Source: Acidobacteriota bacterium (lineage in GTDB: Bacteria; Acidobacteriota; Terriglobia; Versatilivoradales; Versatilivoraceae). Taken from it: a DNA stretch of 33,480 bases. Below are positions 18,271 through 26,329 of the stretch, piece by piece. The number at the start of each line of letters is the position of its first letter. Positions within the stretch are counted from its first letter, which is position 1. The notes under the pieces are model-generated. The model saw only the letters and a list, made by a program, of their open reading frames with translations. It had not been told where the DNA came from and did not search any database. The translations under genes and the position numbers were made by a program. Location: the NCBI GenBank assembly GCA_022821775.1, contig JAJECY010000005.1, positions 1-33,480 of the forward strand, written 5' to 3'.

Positions 18271-18857
18271 AGATCCATTCCGCCGAGTTGGTGTGCAGCG
18301 CTCCCGATCCGTCCCGGTTTCCCCGGGATGACCTTCCTGAAATCGCATTCATCGGCCGCTCCAATGTCGGCAAATCCAGCTTGATCAACAGTCTGCTAGG
18401 GCGACGGGGACTCGCCCGCACCAGTTCTACCCCGGGACGAACCCGACTGCTCCATTTTTTCAGAATCAACGGACGTTTCTATTTTGTCGACTGCCCGGGT
18501 TATGGCTACGCCAAGGTTTCAAAGGAGATGAGACTGGGGTGGGCCCGTTTGTTCGACAGCTATATCCGACAACGAGAGAAGCTGGCTGTATGCGTATCGA
18601 TCATTGACTCAAGAATTGGTCCGACCGCACAGGATTTGCAAACCCTCGAGAGATTGCGCCAGTATTCCCTTCCTTTTTTCATGGTTTCTACCAAGGCCGA
18701 CAGGCTATCCGTAAGCGAGCTGCAGAAATCGCTCAAACACACCCAGGCGGTCGCGCCGGTAGCCACGGTGGTGGCCTATTCCGCTACCAGGAGGACCGGC
18801 CGTGACAAGGTCTGGGCACTTCTGAGCCGTCATATCCAGGGGACAGCACAGCCGTAG
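18267..18857 (+). CDS. engB: Ribosome biogenesis GTP-binding protein EngB (YihA/YsxC)
   Basis: A 196-residue GTPase needed for late 50S subunit assembly. The TTG start at 18267 overlaps the lon stop codon by three bases, and the N-terminus (M)[18 protein letters not shown] matches the family. G1 is [16 protein letters not shown], the switch region has the conserved SSTPGRTR, G3 is [12 protein letters not shown]4 is STKADRLS and the G5-like region is [10 protein letters not shown]. Length is typical. It lies in a conserved position after lon. Confidence 0.96.
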   Translation: MKIHSAELVCSAPDPSRFPRDDLPEIAFIGRSNVGKSSLINSLLGRRGLARTSSTPGRTRLLHFFRINGRFYFVDCPGYGYAKVSKEMRLGWARLFDSYIRQREKLAVCVSIIDSRIGPTAQDLQTLERLRQYSLPFFMVSTKADRLSVSELQKSLKHTQAVAPVATVVAYSATRRTGRDKVWALLSRHIQGTAQP

Positions 18858-18878
18858 ACCCATCGCCATATTACAGGT

Positions 18879-18912
18879 GGGGCGCTACCCGTCCGATCGG
18901 ACCGGTTGCCCC
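18879..18912 (+). promoter_or_regulatory. Stem-loop in the rho leader
   Basis: GGGGC (18879-18883) pairs with GCCCC (18908-18912) around an inner perfect palindrome GTCCGATCGGAC (18891-18902). It lies between engB and the rho start and has no T-run, so it is not a typical intrinsic terminator. In some bacteria rho is controlled by attenuation in its leader; a similar role here is possible but is only inference from position. Confidence 0.3.
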
Positions 18913-18950
18913 CAGCCGATTGTGAGATCCCGAATCTCCAAGGAGTCTAT

Positions 18951-20204
18951 ATGGACATTGCCGAGCTGAAAGACATGAACATCGCCGCCCTGACTCAGAT
19001 CGCCAAGGATCTGAACGTGGCCGGCGCAACCGGAATGCGAAAACAGGAATTGATTTTCAAGATCCTGCAGGCCCAAACGGAGAAAAACGGACTGATTTTC
19101 TCCGAGGGCGTGTTGGAGACGCTGCCCGACGGCTTCGGGTTTCTGCGGGCTCCTGACTACAACTACCTGCCGGGACCGGACGATATCTACGTGTCTCCCT
19201 CCCAGATCCGCAAGTTCGACCTGCATACCGGCGACACCGTCTCGGGTCAGATTCGACCACCCAAGGACGGGGAACGTTACTTTGCCTTGATCAAGGTCGA
19301 GGCCATCAACTTCGAGCACCCCGACGTCGCCCGCAACAAGATCTTTTTCGACAATCTCACTCCGCTCTACCCCGAGGATCGGATTCGGTTGGAAACTCAG
19401 CCGGACAACCTCTCGGCCCGGGTCATGGACCTGATGGTTCCCATCGGCAAGGGGCAGCGCGGGCTTATCGTTTCGCCCCCGCGAACCGGCAAGACCATGC
19501 TGCTGCAAACCATCGCCAACTCCGTTACACAGAACCATCCGGAAATCATCCTGATCGTGCTGCTGATTGACGAGAGGCCCGAAGAGGTCACCGACATGCA
19601 GCGGTCGGTCAACGGCGAGGTCATCAGCTCGACCTTCGACGAGCCGGCCACCCGGCATGTGCAGGTTGCCGAGATGGTGATCGAAAAGGCCAAACGCCTG
19701 GTGGAGCACAAGCGGGACGTGGTGATTCTGCTGGACTCCATAACCCGGCTGGCTCGCGCCTACAACACCATCGTCCCTCCCTCGGGCAAGGTGCTATCGG
19801 GTGGGGTGGATTCCAATGCGCTGCAGAGACCCAAGCGGTTCTTTGGTGCGGCTCGCAATATTGAGGAAGGCGGCAGCCTGACCATCATCGCGACGGCGCT
19901 GATCGACACGGGAAGCCGCATGGACGACGTCATCTTCGAGGAGTTCAAGGGAACCGGCAACATGGAGGTTCACCTGGAGCGGAAACTGGTGGAAAAACGG
20001 GTCTTTCCGGCCATCGACATCAATCGCTCCGGCACCCGCAAGGAAGAGTTGCTGATGCCCAAGGATGAACTGAATCGGGTATGGGTGCTGCGGAAGGTGC
20101 TCAATCCGCTTTCGGCGGTCGAGACCATGGAGCTGATGCTGGAACGGCTTTCCAAGAGGAGGTCGAACAAGGAGTTCCTGGCCTCCATGAGCAACGGGGG
20201 CTGA
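18951..20204 (+). CDS. rho: Transcription termination factor Rho
   Basis: A 417-residue hexameric RNA-DNA helicase that ends transcription. Start ATG 18951 ([20 protein letters not shown]) has AAGGAG eight bases upstream; the in-frame start at 18906 adds 15 non-conserved residues and is rejected. The N-terminal helix bundle is followed by the cold-shock-like primary RNA-binding domain ([15 protein letters not shown]). Walker A is [12 protein letters not shown], Walker B is [16 protein letters not shown], and the Q-loop/R-loop regions ([34 protein letters not shown]) are intact. It ends 18 bases before the convergent cmk gene. Confidence 0.98.
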   Translation: MDIAELKDMNIAALTQIAKDLNVAGATGMRKQELIFKILQAQTEKNGLIFSEGVLETLPDGFGFLRAPDYNYLPGPDDIYVSPSQIRKFDLHTGDTVSGQIRPPKDGERYFALIKVEAINFEHPDVARNKIFFDNLTPLYPEDRIRLETQPDNLSARVMDLMVPIGKGQRGLIVSPPRTGKTMLLQTIANSVTQNHPEIILIVLLIDERPEEVTDMQRSVNGEVISSTFDEPATRHVQVAEMVIEKAKRLVEHKRDVVILLDSITRLARAYNTIVPPSGKVLSGGVDSNALQRPKRFFGAARNIEEGGSLTIIATALIDTGSRMDDVIFEEFKGTGNMEVHLERKLVEKRVFPAIDINRSGTRKEELLMPKDELNRVWVLRKVLNPLSAVETMELMLERLSKRRSNKEFLASMSNGG

Positions 20205-20222
20205 GTCCATCCACCGAAACCA

Positions 20223-20939
20223 TTAGTCCCCGACTGCCCTCTCTCCCGCCGCTCCGCCGCTGCCGGATTTCCCCTCTTTGGCCCGGACCAATTCGAGAAT
20301 TCGCTCCACCACCTCGTCTACCGTCTGGTTGGAGGTGTCCAGGTAGACCGCGTCCGGGGCTTGTACCAGAGGCGAGTCGGCACGCTCCCGGTCGCGCCGG
20401 TCCCGCCGCCGTATCTCCTCGAGAATGCCTTCCAAGTGCAAGGCCCCCCTTTTGTGTCGATTCTGGGCAAATCGCCGCCGGGCACGGGTGGGTTCGGACG
20501 CGTCCAGGAATATCTTCAGTTCGGCCTCGGGAAACACCTTGGTTCCAATATCTCTGCCTTCCATCACCACCCCGCCGCGCCGGCCCAGGTCCTGCTGGGC
20601 TCGAACCAGGATCTTGCGCACGCCGGGAATGCTGGACACCCGGGAGGCCGCCTGGCCGACGGCTTCCGTACGAATGGCCTCGGAGACGTCCACCCCGTTC
20701 AGAAAGACTCGAAGCCCCCGCGGGCCGGCTCTCAGCTCGATTCGGGCCCGGCGGGCGGTTTCAACGATGGCATCTGCCTGATCCCACGGCAGTTGTTCCC
20801 GGGTGACCTTGAGTCCGACGGCGCGGTACATGGCCCCTGTGTCGATATACAGGTATCCGAGCCGATGGGCGACCCTTCGGGCAACCGTGCTTTTTCCGGC
20901 CCCCGAGGGACCGTCGATGGCGATGCGAAAGCGGGTCAT
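20223..20939 (-). CDS. cmk: Cytidylate kinase
   Basis: A 238-residue nucleoside monophosphate kinase that phosphorylates CMP/dCMP using ATP. The P-loop is IDGPSGAGKSTVAR at residues 8-21, followed by the family marks YIDTGAMYRAVG, the NMP-binding region with FLNGVDVSEAIRTEAVGQAAS, GRDIGTKVFPEAELKIFLDAS and the lid RRDRRDRERADSPL. The C-terminus carries a short extra Gly/Ala-rich tail (GKSGSGGAAGERAVGD). Start ATG 20939 has no strong ribosome binding site. It converges with rho and is preceded by the 1-kb repeat-bearing spacer. Confidence 0.96.
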   Translation of the reverse strand: MTRFRIAIDGPSGAGKSTVARRVAHRLGYLYIDTGAMYRAVGLKVTREQLPWDQADAIVETARRARIELRAGPRGLRVFLNGVDVSEAIRTEAVGQAASRVSSIPGVRKILVRAQQDLGRRGGVVMEGRDIGTKVFPEAELKIFLDASEPTRARRRFAQNRHKRGALHLEGILEEIRRRDRRDRERADSPLVQAPDAVYLDTSNQTVDEVVERILELVRAKEGKSGSGGAAGERAVGD

Positions 20940-21210
20940 AGGTGTTTATTCGTCTCCATTGCGTTTCACTGCCCATCTCCGGACGGCCTGGAGGATCCGG
21001 GCCAGTTCCAAAGGATGGTAAACACTGCCGGTGATTGAGGCAAGGGCGGTTTGGGGCGACCGCGTGTTACCGGAACCCGGCATTTTGGTCGCCGCCTACG
21101 TGGCGAAGGCAGCGCGGGGCTCATGGCTGTTTTTTGCGGAGGCGTTGCGGTTCGGGACGGGTGCTTCTAAATCGCCGCCTTCGCGGCTGCCTTGGGAGAC
21201 GGATCCGACG

Positions 21211-21238
21211 TCCATGGGCTGACGCCCACGGCTAAGTG
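21211..21238 (-). repeat. Inverted copy of the tandem-repeat junction
   Basis: These 28 bases are the exact reverse complement of 21547-21574 and 21726-21753, the junction between successive 179-base units. The region from 21211 to 21753 is therefore bounded by a 28-base inverted repeat enclosing about 490 bases. It may mark the edge of a repeat family or a palindromic insertion. Confidence 0.75.
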
Positions 21239-21378
21239 CTGGCGCGGCTTCGCCGCTCTATAAGGAGGGCCGGGAAGGAACGTTTCCTGCGACAACCCGC
21301 GGCAACCGCGGTTTCACCGCTCTCCCCAAACTCTCGACACTGCAAGGTGAAAGAATTTTTCCCCAATGGATCCTCCCT

Positions 21379-21763
21379 GGGCGTCAGCCCATGGAAACTC
21401 GGCGCCCCATACGAGAGTTGAGCCGCGAACGCGGCGTCAGCAAACCCCGGCAAGCATGAGTCAATCGCGGACGAACGCAACCACGTTCCTCACCAGCAAA
21501 AACGTAACATGAGCCATCTTCCGCCACAGCCGCGAAGCGGCGACAACACTTAGCCGTGGGCGTCAGCCCATGGAAACTCGGCGTCCCGTATGGGAGTTGA
21601 GCCGCGAACGCGGCGTCAGCAAAACCCGGCAAGCATGAGTCGAACGCAGACGAACGCAACCACGTTCCTCACCAGCAAAAACGCAACATGAGCCATCTTC
21701 CGCCACAGCCGCGAAGCGGCGACAACACTTAGCCGTGGGCGTCAGCCCATGGAAACTCGGCGA
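21379..21763. repeat. 179-bp tandem repeat (two full units and a partial third)
   Basis: Unit 1 is 21379-21557, unit 2 is 21558-21736, and a partial third unit begins at 21737 and loses identity after about 26 bases. Each starts GGGCGTCAGCCCATGGAAAC. The two full units differ at only about a dozen positions, mostly near their first third and middle. Internal palindromes such as GCCGCGAACGCGGC and GCCGCGAAGCGGC are conserved. It is not a CRISPR: the repeats touch each other and there are no spacers. It is more likely an intergenic repeat family or structured RNA of this lineage. Confidence 0.85.
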
Positions 21764-21939
21764 GCGCGGGCCCATGGAATGCTCCGAATGTATCAGCGAC
21801 CCGGTGAGAAATGCGGTCTTGTGTTGTATGATAGGCGCAATCCGAGCATGACCGGATGGCGGGACCGTTTTCGGGTGGTGTCAGGTCCGGGTTTTCGCAG
21901 GTCCCGTCGGTTTTCCCCTACGCCAAACCAGAGGCAATC

Positions 21940-23304
21940 ATGGCCAAGCTCAATCGCCGCGAAATGATTCGAACAGGTGCTTTGCTCGGCGGCGGCCTTG
22001 CCGCCGGCCGTTGGCTGGAGGCCCCCGCGGCCGCCCACACCCGTGAGAGCGATTGTCGCTGGCAACAGGAATACACCTTCGGCCACACCGTGCTGTTCAT
22101 GGAGGAGTACTACCAGGGCACGCTGGACATCCTGGGCGCTCAGAGCGGCGAGTTGGACCAGATCGGCGAGCTGACCTCCCGAGCCGCCAGCCTGGTCAAA
22201 AAGGGCGGCAAAGTCTGGACCTCCATGAACCTGGGGCACATGCCCTACTACGAGCAGAAAGACGACCGCCGCGGCAGTCCCGGCATCATGAAGACCCATT
22301 CGACCTCTCTTGGGGCTGAAAAGGATTTCGACCAGATGCAGCCGGGCGACATCGTCTTTACCAACCGGGCCAACAAGGCCGTGCTGGCCGCCAGGGAGCG
22401 GGGCGTCTACGTGGTCTGCGTCACCATCAACTACTGGAACAACGAGTTCAGGCCTCCCGGCTACAATCACCCATCTCACGGCTGCCCCGACGGATTGATG
22501 CTCAAGGACGTCTCCAACGAGATACTCCACAGCCATGTTCCCTACGAGCAGGGGCTGGTGCATGCTCCGGAAATTCCCGAATTCGCCATCTGTCCTTCCA
22601 GCGGCACCGGCAGCGGCGCCATCCACTGGATGCTGAACGCCGAGATCGCCAACAAGCTGGCCCATCCCAACGCCAAGGCGGTGGACAAGAGCGCCCAGTA
22701 CCTGAGGATTCTGACCGAGCGGGTCCAGCGCACCCGCAGCCATTTCGATCGCATCCGGGAAACGACGGCCATCATGGCGGAGCGCGTCCGGGCCGGCGGG
22801 CGATGGTTCGGAGAAAGCATTGAGCATCCGGGGTTCAAGAGCGAATTTCACGTGGCCTCCGGCATCCGGGTGGTGAATTGGGGGGATTGGGAAGCTAACA
22901 AGGAAAAGAACGTCATGTTCATCAACTCCATCTCGCCGGCCTATCCGGAAGAGGTGAAGTTGGCGCTGGAGAAGCAGGTGGAAGGAGCTTACGTGGTTGG
23001 CGTCGGACCCAGCTCGACCGACGGCGTCGTTCCCCACGGGCGGCTCATCGACGTGGCCGATGCCGGTTTCGACAATTTCTCTCCCGAGTCCGGCGGTGTG
23101 ATTCAAATTGAAGGGGAATCCCGCACTATCTGTCCCACTTCCGGGATCGTGGGAAACGTCATTCAGCAGATGATCATTGCTCAATGGTGCGATGAAATGG
23201 TGCGGCGGGGCTCGGTGCCCTATTTTCTTTTTGGCGTCTACCGGGAGGGCGGCCGGGAATACAATGCCGCCATGCAGCCCTTTTTCGAAATCCAGGGGTA
23301 TTAG
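21940..23304 (+). CDS. Exported tandem SIS-domain protein, paralogue 1
   Basis: A 454-residue protein starting at ATG 21940 (GAGG upstream). The N-terminus NRREMIRTGALLGGG plus APAAA-H (cut near residue 32) resembles a twin-arginine export signal, although the first motif position is not canonical. The mature protein looks like two sugar-isomerase (SIS) folds in tandem. Copy A (about 47-250) has helix HTVLFMEEY, strand/loop GDIVFTNRANKAVLAARERG and ICPSSGTGSGAIHWML. Copy B (about 255-454) has VADAGFDNFSPE, ICPTSGIVGNVIQQMI and GGREYNAAM, which align by eye with the end of UPF0309/SIS_2 proteins. SIS domains bind phosphosugars, normally in the cytoplasm; an exported double version is odd. It is 60 bases upstream of its paralogue. 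The actual reaction is unknown. Confidence 0.8.
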   Translation: MAKLNRREMIRTGALLGGGLAAGRWLEAPAAAHTRESDCRWQQEYTFGHTVLFMEEYYQGTLDILGAQSGELDQIGELTSRAASLVKKGGKVWTSMNLGHMPYYEQKDDRRGSPGIMKTHSTSLGAEKDFDQMQPGDIVFTNRANKAVLAARERGVYVVCVTINYWNNEFRPPGYNHPSHGCPDGLMLKDVSNEILHSHVPYEQGLVHAPEIPEFAICPSSGTGSGAIHWMLNAEIANKLAHPNAKAVDKSAQYLRILTERVQRTRSHFDRIRETTAIMAERVRAGGRWFGESIEHPGFKSEFHVASGIRVVNWGDWEANKEKNVMFINSISPAYPEEVKLALEKQVEGAYVVGVGPSSTDGVVPHGRLIDVADAGFDNFSPESGGVIQIEGESRTICPTSGIVGNVIQQMIIAQWCDEMVRRGSVPYFLFGVYREGGREYNAAMQPFFEIQGY

Positions 23305-23364
23305 GAATGGAGCGTCTCCCCGGCAATGGGTCGGGGGCGATCAGAGTCAATTCGGGGTACAGGG

Positions 23365-24720
23365 ATGGGTAACAAGATCCACCGCCGTCTGTTTCTGGGA
23401 GGAGGCGCCGGAGTGGGCGCCTGGTTGTCCGGCTCCGCCAACCGGTCCGAAGTTCGGGCCGCCGGAACCGGCGAGAGCGGATGCCTCCGGCCGGGGGCTC
23501 CGACCTTCGGCCATACGGTGCTCTTCATGGAGGAATACCACCAGGCCACCATGGAGATGCTGGGTCGCCTCAGCGGCGAGCTCGACCAGGTTGGCGAACT
23601 CACTTCGCGGGCGGCCGCGGTGATCAAGGCTGGAGGAACGGCCTGGACCTCCATGGACGACGGCCACATGCCCGGGCCGGAGCAGAAGGCCACCAGACGG
23701 GGCAATCCCGGAATTCTCCGCAACCACAATGGATACAAGCCGGCCACCTTTGATGCGATGCAAAAGGGCGATATGGTCTTCACCAACCAGTGCAATCGCG
23801 CCGTGCAAAGGGCCCGGGACCGGGGCGTCTACGTGGTGGCGGTGACCGTGAACTACGTGGACAATGAATTCCGCCCGAAAGGCTTCACCAATACCAACGA
23901 AGACAACCTGATGCTCAAGGATGTCTCCAACGAGATTCTGCACAGCCATGTTCCCTATTACCAGGGACTGGTCCATGCGCCCCAGATTCCCGAGTTCACC
24001 CTGTGCCCCTCCACCACCACCGGCAGTGGGGCGCTTCACTGGATGCTGACCGCCGAGACCGCCAACAAGGTCTGGACCGGCAGCACCAAATCGGTGGACA
24101 AGAGCGCCGAATACCTTCGGGTGCTCACCGAGCGAGTGGATCGGATCAGGCGCCACCAACCTCGAATCCGAGAAACTGCCGTCACCATGGCCCGGCGCAT
24201 TCGCCGGGGAGGCCGCTGGTTTGCGCGCAGCCTGGAGCACCCGGGATTCGCCAGCGAGCTGAGCGGGGTGGCCTCGGGACCGATGATCATAAACTGGGGA
24301 GACTGGGAAGCAACCAGAGAACTCAACGTCATGATCATCACCGCCATCTCTCCGGCCCACACCCCGGAAATGCGACTGGCTCGGGAGAAGCAGATCGAGG
24401 GAGCCTACGTGATCGGAGTCGGTCCCGGCTCCATGGACGGGAAAGTGCCTCCCGGTCGATTGATCGATGTCGCCGACGCCGGTTTCGACAATTTCTCTCC
24501 GGAGCGGGAGGGCGTCATTGAAATCGCAGGCCGCAAGGAACGCATCTGCCCGACCTCGGGCATTGTGGGCAATGTCATTCAGCAGATGATCTGTGCGCAG
24601 TGGACCGATGAAATGGTCCGGCGGGGATCGGTGCCCTACTATTGGATGGGCTTTTTCCAGAACGGGGGCCGGCCCTACGACGATGCCATTCGTCCCCATT
24701 TCGAGGCGCAGGGCTTCTAG
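23365..24720 (+). CDS. Exported tandem SIS-domain protein, paralogue 2
   Basis: A 451-residue paralogue of the preceding gene, collinear over its whole length: HTVLFMEEY, ELDQVGELTSRAA, LKDVSNEILHSHVPY, NWGDWEA, VADAGFDNFSPE and ICPTSGIVGNVIQQMI are shared. I choose ATG 23365, which gives MGNKIHRRLFLGGGAG, a short twin-arginine-like signal, with AGGG just upstream; ATG 23326 would put 13 extra residues before it. The signal peptides of the two differ much more than the mature parts. Catalytic residues of phosphosugar isomerases could not be placed with confidence. Two different copies kept side by side suggest a heteromer or two related substrates; this is inference. Confidence 0.8.
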   Translation: MGNKIHRRLFLGGGAGVGAWLSGSANRSEVRAAGTGESGCLRPGAPTFGHTVLFMEEYHQATMEMLGRLSGELDQVGELTSRAAAVIKAGGTAWTSMDDGHMPGPEQKATRRGNPGILRNHNGYKPATFDAMQKGDMVFTNQCNRAVQRARDRGVYVVAVTVNYVDNEFRPKGFTNTNEDNLMLKDVSNEILHSHVPYYQGLVHAPQIPEFTLCPSTTTGSGALHWMLTAETANKVWTGSTKSVDKSAEYLRVLTERVDRIRRHQPRIRETAVTMARRIRRGGRWFARSLEHPGFASELSGVASGPMIINWGDWEATRELNVMIITAISPAHTPEMRLAREKQIEGAYVIGVGPGSMDGKVPPGRLIDVADAGFDNFSPEREGVIEIAGRKERICPTSGIVGNVIQQMICAQWTDEMVRRGSVPYYWMGFFQNGGRPYDDAIRPHFEAQGF

Positions 24721-24749
24721 CCCGCATTTCTTCCTGAAAGGAATCCACC

Positions 24750-25484
24750 ATCACACCCGAGGAAATCAGACTGGCGCGGATCGACCTGACCGCCGCCCTT
24801 CGCTGGGCTGCACGTCTGGGGCTGAGCGAGGGGATCTGCAACCACTTCAGCCTGGCGGTTTCAGACGACAGTCACCAGTTTCTGGTCAATCCGATTGGCT
24901 TCCACTGGAGCGAGCTGTGTGCCAGCGACCTGGTCCTGGCCGACAAGGACCGCCGCATCCTGGAGGGCAGCAACACCGTGGAAGATTCGGCCTTCTTCAT
25001 TCACTCCCGCATCCACATGGCCAAGCCCCGGGCTCGCTGCGTGCTGCACACCCACATGCCCTACGCCACCGCCATCTGTCTGCTGGAGCAGGGCAGGCTC
25101 CGGATGGCCTCACAGAATGCTCTCCGGTATTACGGCCGGGTGGCCTATATCGACGAATATCGCGGGTTGGCCTTTGAAAGCGCGGAGGGAGACCGCCTGG
25201 CCGCGGCCATGGGCGACAACGACGTGGCCTTTCTGGGCGCCCACGGGGTGATTGTGACCGGGCCCACGGTTTGGGACGCCTTCGACGACCTCTACTACCT
25301 GGAACGGGCCTGCCAATCCCAGTTCATCGTTCAATCTTCCGGACAGCGGCTACGAGAAATTCCGGAGTCGACGGTCAAGGAAGTGGCTCCGGTGATGCAA
25401 TCGGGTCTGGCGACCATGCGCGATCTGCACTTCCAGGCCATCCGGCGCATCCTGGACCGGGAAGAACCGGAGTATGCCCGGTAG
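24750..25484 (+). CDS. Class II aldolase/adducin family protein with an apparent AUC start
   Basis: A 244-residue protein of the fuculose-phosphate aldolase fold, a zinc-dependent lyase family. Zinc ligands are seen in HTHMPYAT and GAHGVIVTG. The conserved N-terminal GLSEGICNHFSLAV lies upstream of the first ordinary start codon (GTG 24978), so starting there would remove about 76 residues of the domain. In frame, a stop is at 24735 and the only sensible start is ATC 24750, giving (M)TPEEIRLARIDLTAAL, with AAGGA seven bases before it. Either AUC is the true start or an ATG was lost by mutation or sequencing error. It follows the SIS pair by 29 bases, so a sugar-phosphate or sugar-acid substrate is plausible, but this is inference. 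Confidence 0.82.
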   Translation: MTPEEIRLARIDLTAALRWAARLGLSEGICNHFSLAVSDDSHQFLVNPIGFHWSELCASDLVLADKDRRILEGSNTVEDSAFFIHSRIHMAKPRARCVLHTHMPYATAICLLEQGRLRMASQNALRYYGRVAYIDEYRGLAFESAEGDRLAAAMGDNDVAFLGAHGVIVTGPTVWDAFDDLYYLERACQSQFIVQSSGQRLREIPESTVKEVAPVMQSGLATMRDLHFQAIRRILDREEPEYAR

Positions 25485-25584
25485 CGGCCACCGTTGGGGT
25501 GTCGGTGGGTTCCGAAGCGGTCCCGCTAATTGCGTTTGACCCAAACGACTGCGACTCCGGTGGAAAGCATCAGGAGGCTGGTTC

Positions 25585-26328
25585 ATGAAGGTGACTGAGA
25601 CGGTATTTCTGGTGGGCGGAGGCGAGACCGAGACGGTCTTTACCGACCGCATGGACTGCAATGTCTACCTCATGCGGGCCGGGGACCTCTACCTGCTGAT
25701 CGACGCGGGCGGCGGGATGGGCGCCGACCAGGTCGTGGACAATATCCGCGGGCACGGCGTGGACCCCGCCCGGGTGGAATGGTTGCTGCTCACTCACGCT
25801 CACGGAGACCATGCCGCAGGAGCCGCGCCCCTGAAGCAACGGCTGCCCAACCTGAAAGTGGCCATCTCGGCGGAAGCCGCCGGCTGGCTGCGCACTGGCG
25901 ACGAAAAGGCCATCAACCTGGACAAGGGACGCTCCACCGGAATGTACCCCCCCGAGTTCCAGTTTCTGCCTTGCCCGGTGGACCTGGAGCTTCAGGATGG
26001 TCAGGAAGTGGAACTGGGCGGCAAGGTCTTCCGGGTGGTGGCGACTCCCGGCCACTGTGCGGGCCATGTGTCCTTCCTGGTGGAGGACGGGGGCAAACTG
26101 ACTCTCTTCGCGGGCGACGCCATCTTTCCCGAAGGCAAGATCCTTCTGCAGAACATCGGGGACTGCGACCTGCACCAATCCATGAGGAGCGTGGAACGGC
26201 TGGCCCGGCTCCGTCCCGACCATCTGTTTGCGGGACATAAGCCGCCGGTCCTAAATGAGGCGGCCGCCCATTTCAAGCCCGCGACCGACCGGATCGAGGC
26301 GCTGGTCCCGCCCTGGAACCTCTTCTAG
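25585..26328 (+). CDS. Metallo-beta-lactamase-fold hydrolase
   Basis: A 247-residue cytoplasmic metallo-hydrolase. Start ATG 25585 has AGGAGG nine bases upstream. The metal site is complete: LTHAHGDHAAG (HxHxDH, about residues 71-81), PGHCAGHVSFLV (third histidine), LFAGDAIFPEG (bridging aspartate) and FAGHKPPV (last histidine). The pattern is that of glyoxalase-II-like and related thioester/lactone hydrolases; the substrate cannot be read from it. The stop codon is followed one base later by the next start, so the two are translationally coupled. It probably hydrolyses an intermediate of the neighbouring pathway. Confidence 0.9.
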   Translation: MKVTETVFLVGGGETETVFTDRMDCNVYLMRAGDLYLLIDAGGGMGADQVVDNIRGHGVDPARVEWLLLTHAHGDHAAGAAPLKQRLPNLKVAISAEAAGWLRTGDEKAINLDKGRSTGMYPPEFQFLPCPVDLELQDGQEVELGGKVFRVVATPGHCAGHVSFLVEDGGKLTLFAGDAIFPEGKILLQNIGDCDLHQSMRSVERLARLRPDHLFAGHKPPVLNEAAAHFKPATDRIEALVPPWNLF

Positions 26329-26329
26329 A

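Larger units (their letters stand above)
20940..21939. other. 1-kb non-coding spacer with repeats
   Basis: No credible gene is seen between cmk and the first SIS gene. The left half is GC-rich unique sequence containing several short palindromes such as GCGGCTTCGCCGC. The right half holds the 179-base tandem repeat. Open frames on the minus strand here (about 21232-21775) repeat the same peptide because they read through the repeat units, so I do not call them genes. Near 21797-21819 lies a short segment resembling the 5' part of the BrnT-like gene. A possible -10 box (TATGAT) lies near 21826 without a matching -35. Confidence 0.6.

Noticed and set aside
20081-20806. 241-codon plus-strand ORF across the rho end and cmk
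   Set aside because: It is out of frame with rho and antisense to cmk, both of which are unmistakable.
21379-21763. Possible CRISPR array
   Set aside because: The repeats are 179 bases long, directly adjoining and without unique spacers; no cas genes are nearby.
21232-21775. Minus-strand ORFs with repeated peptide (MRSSA.DSCLPGFADAAF)
   Set aside because: They arise because the 179-base repeat is read in successive frames. Copies differ by frame changes and no ribosome binding site precedes them.
21793-23184. 463-codon minus-strand frame over SIS paralogue 1
   Set aside because: A similar antisense frame exists over paralogue 2, but this follows from the shared coding sequence and codon bias. 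The SIS frames have start sites, signals and a recognised fold.
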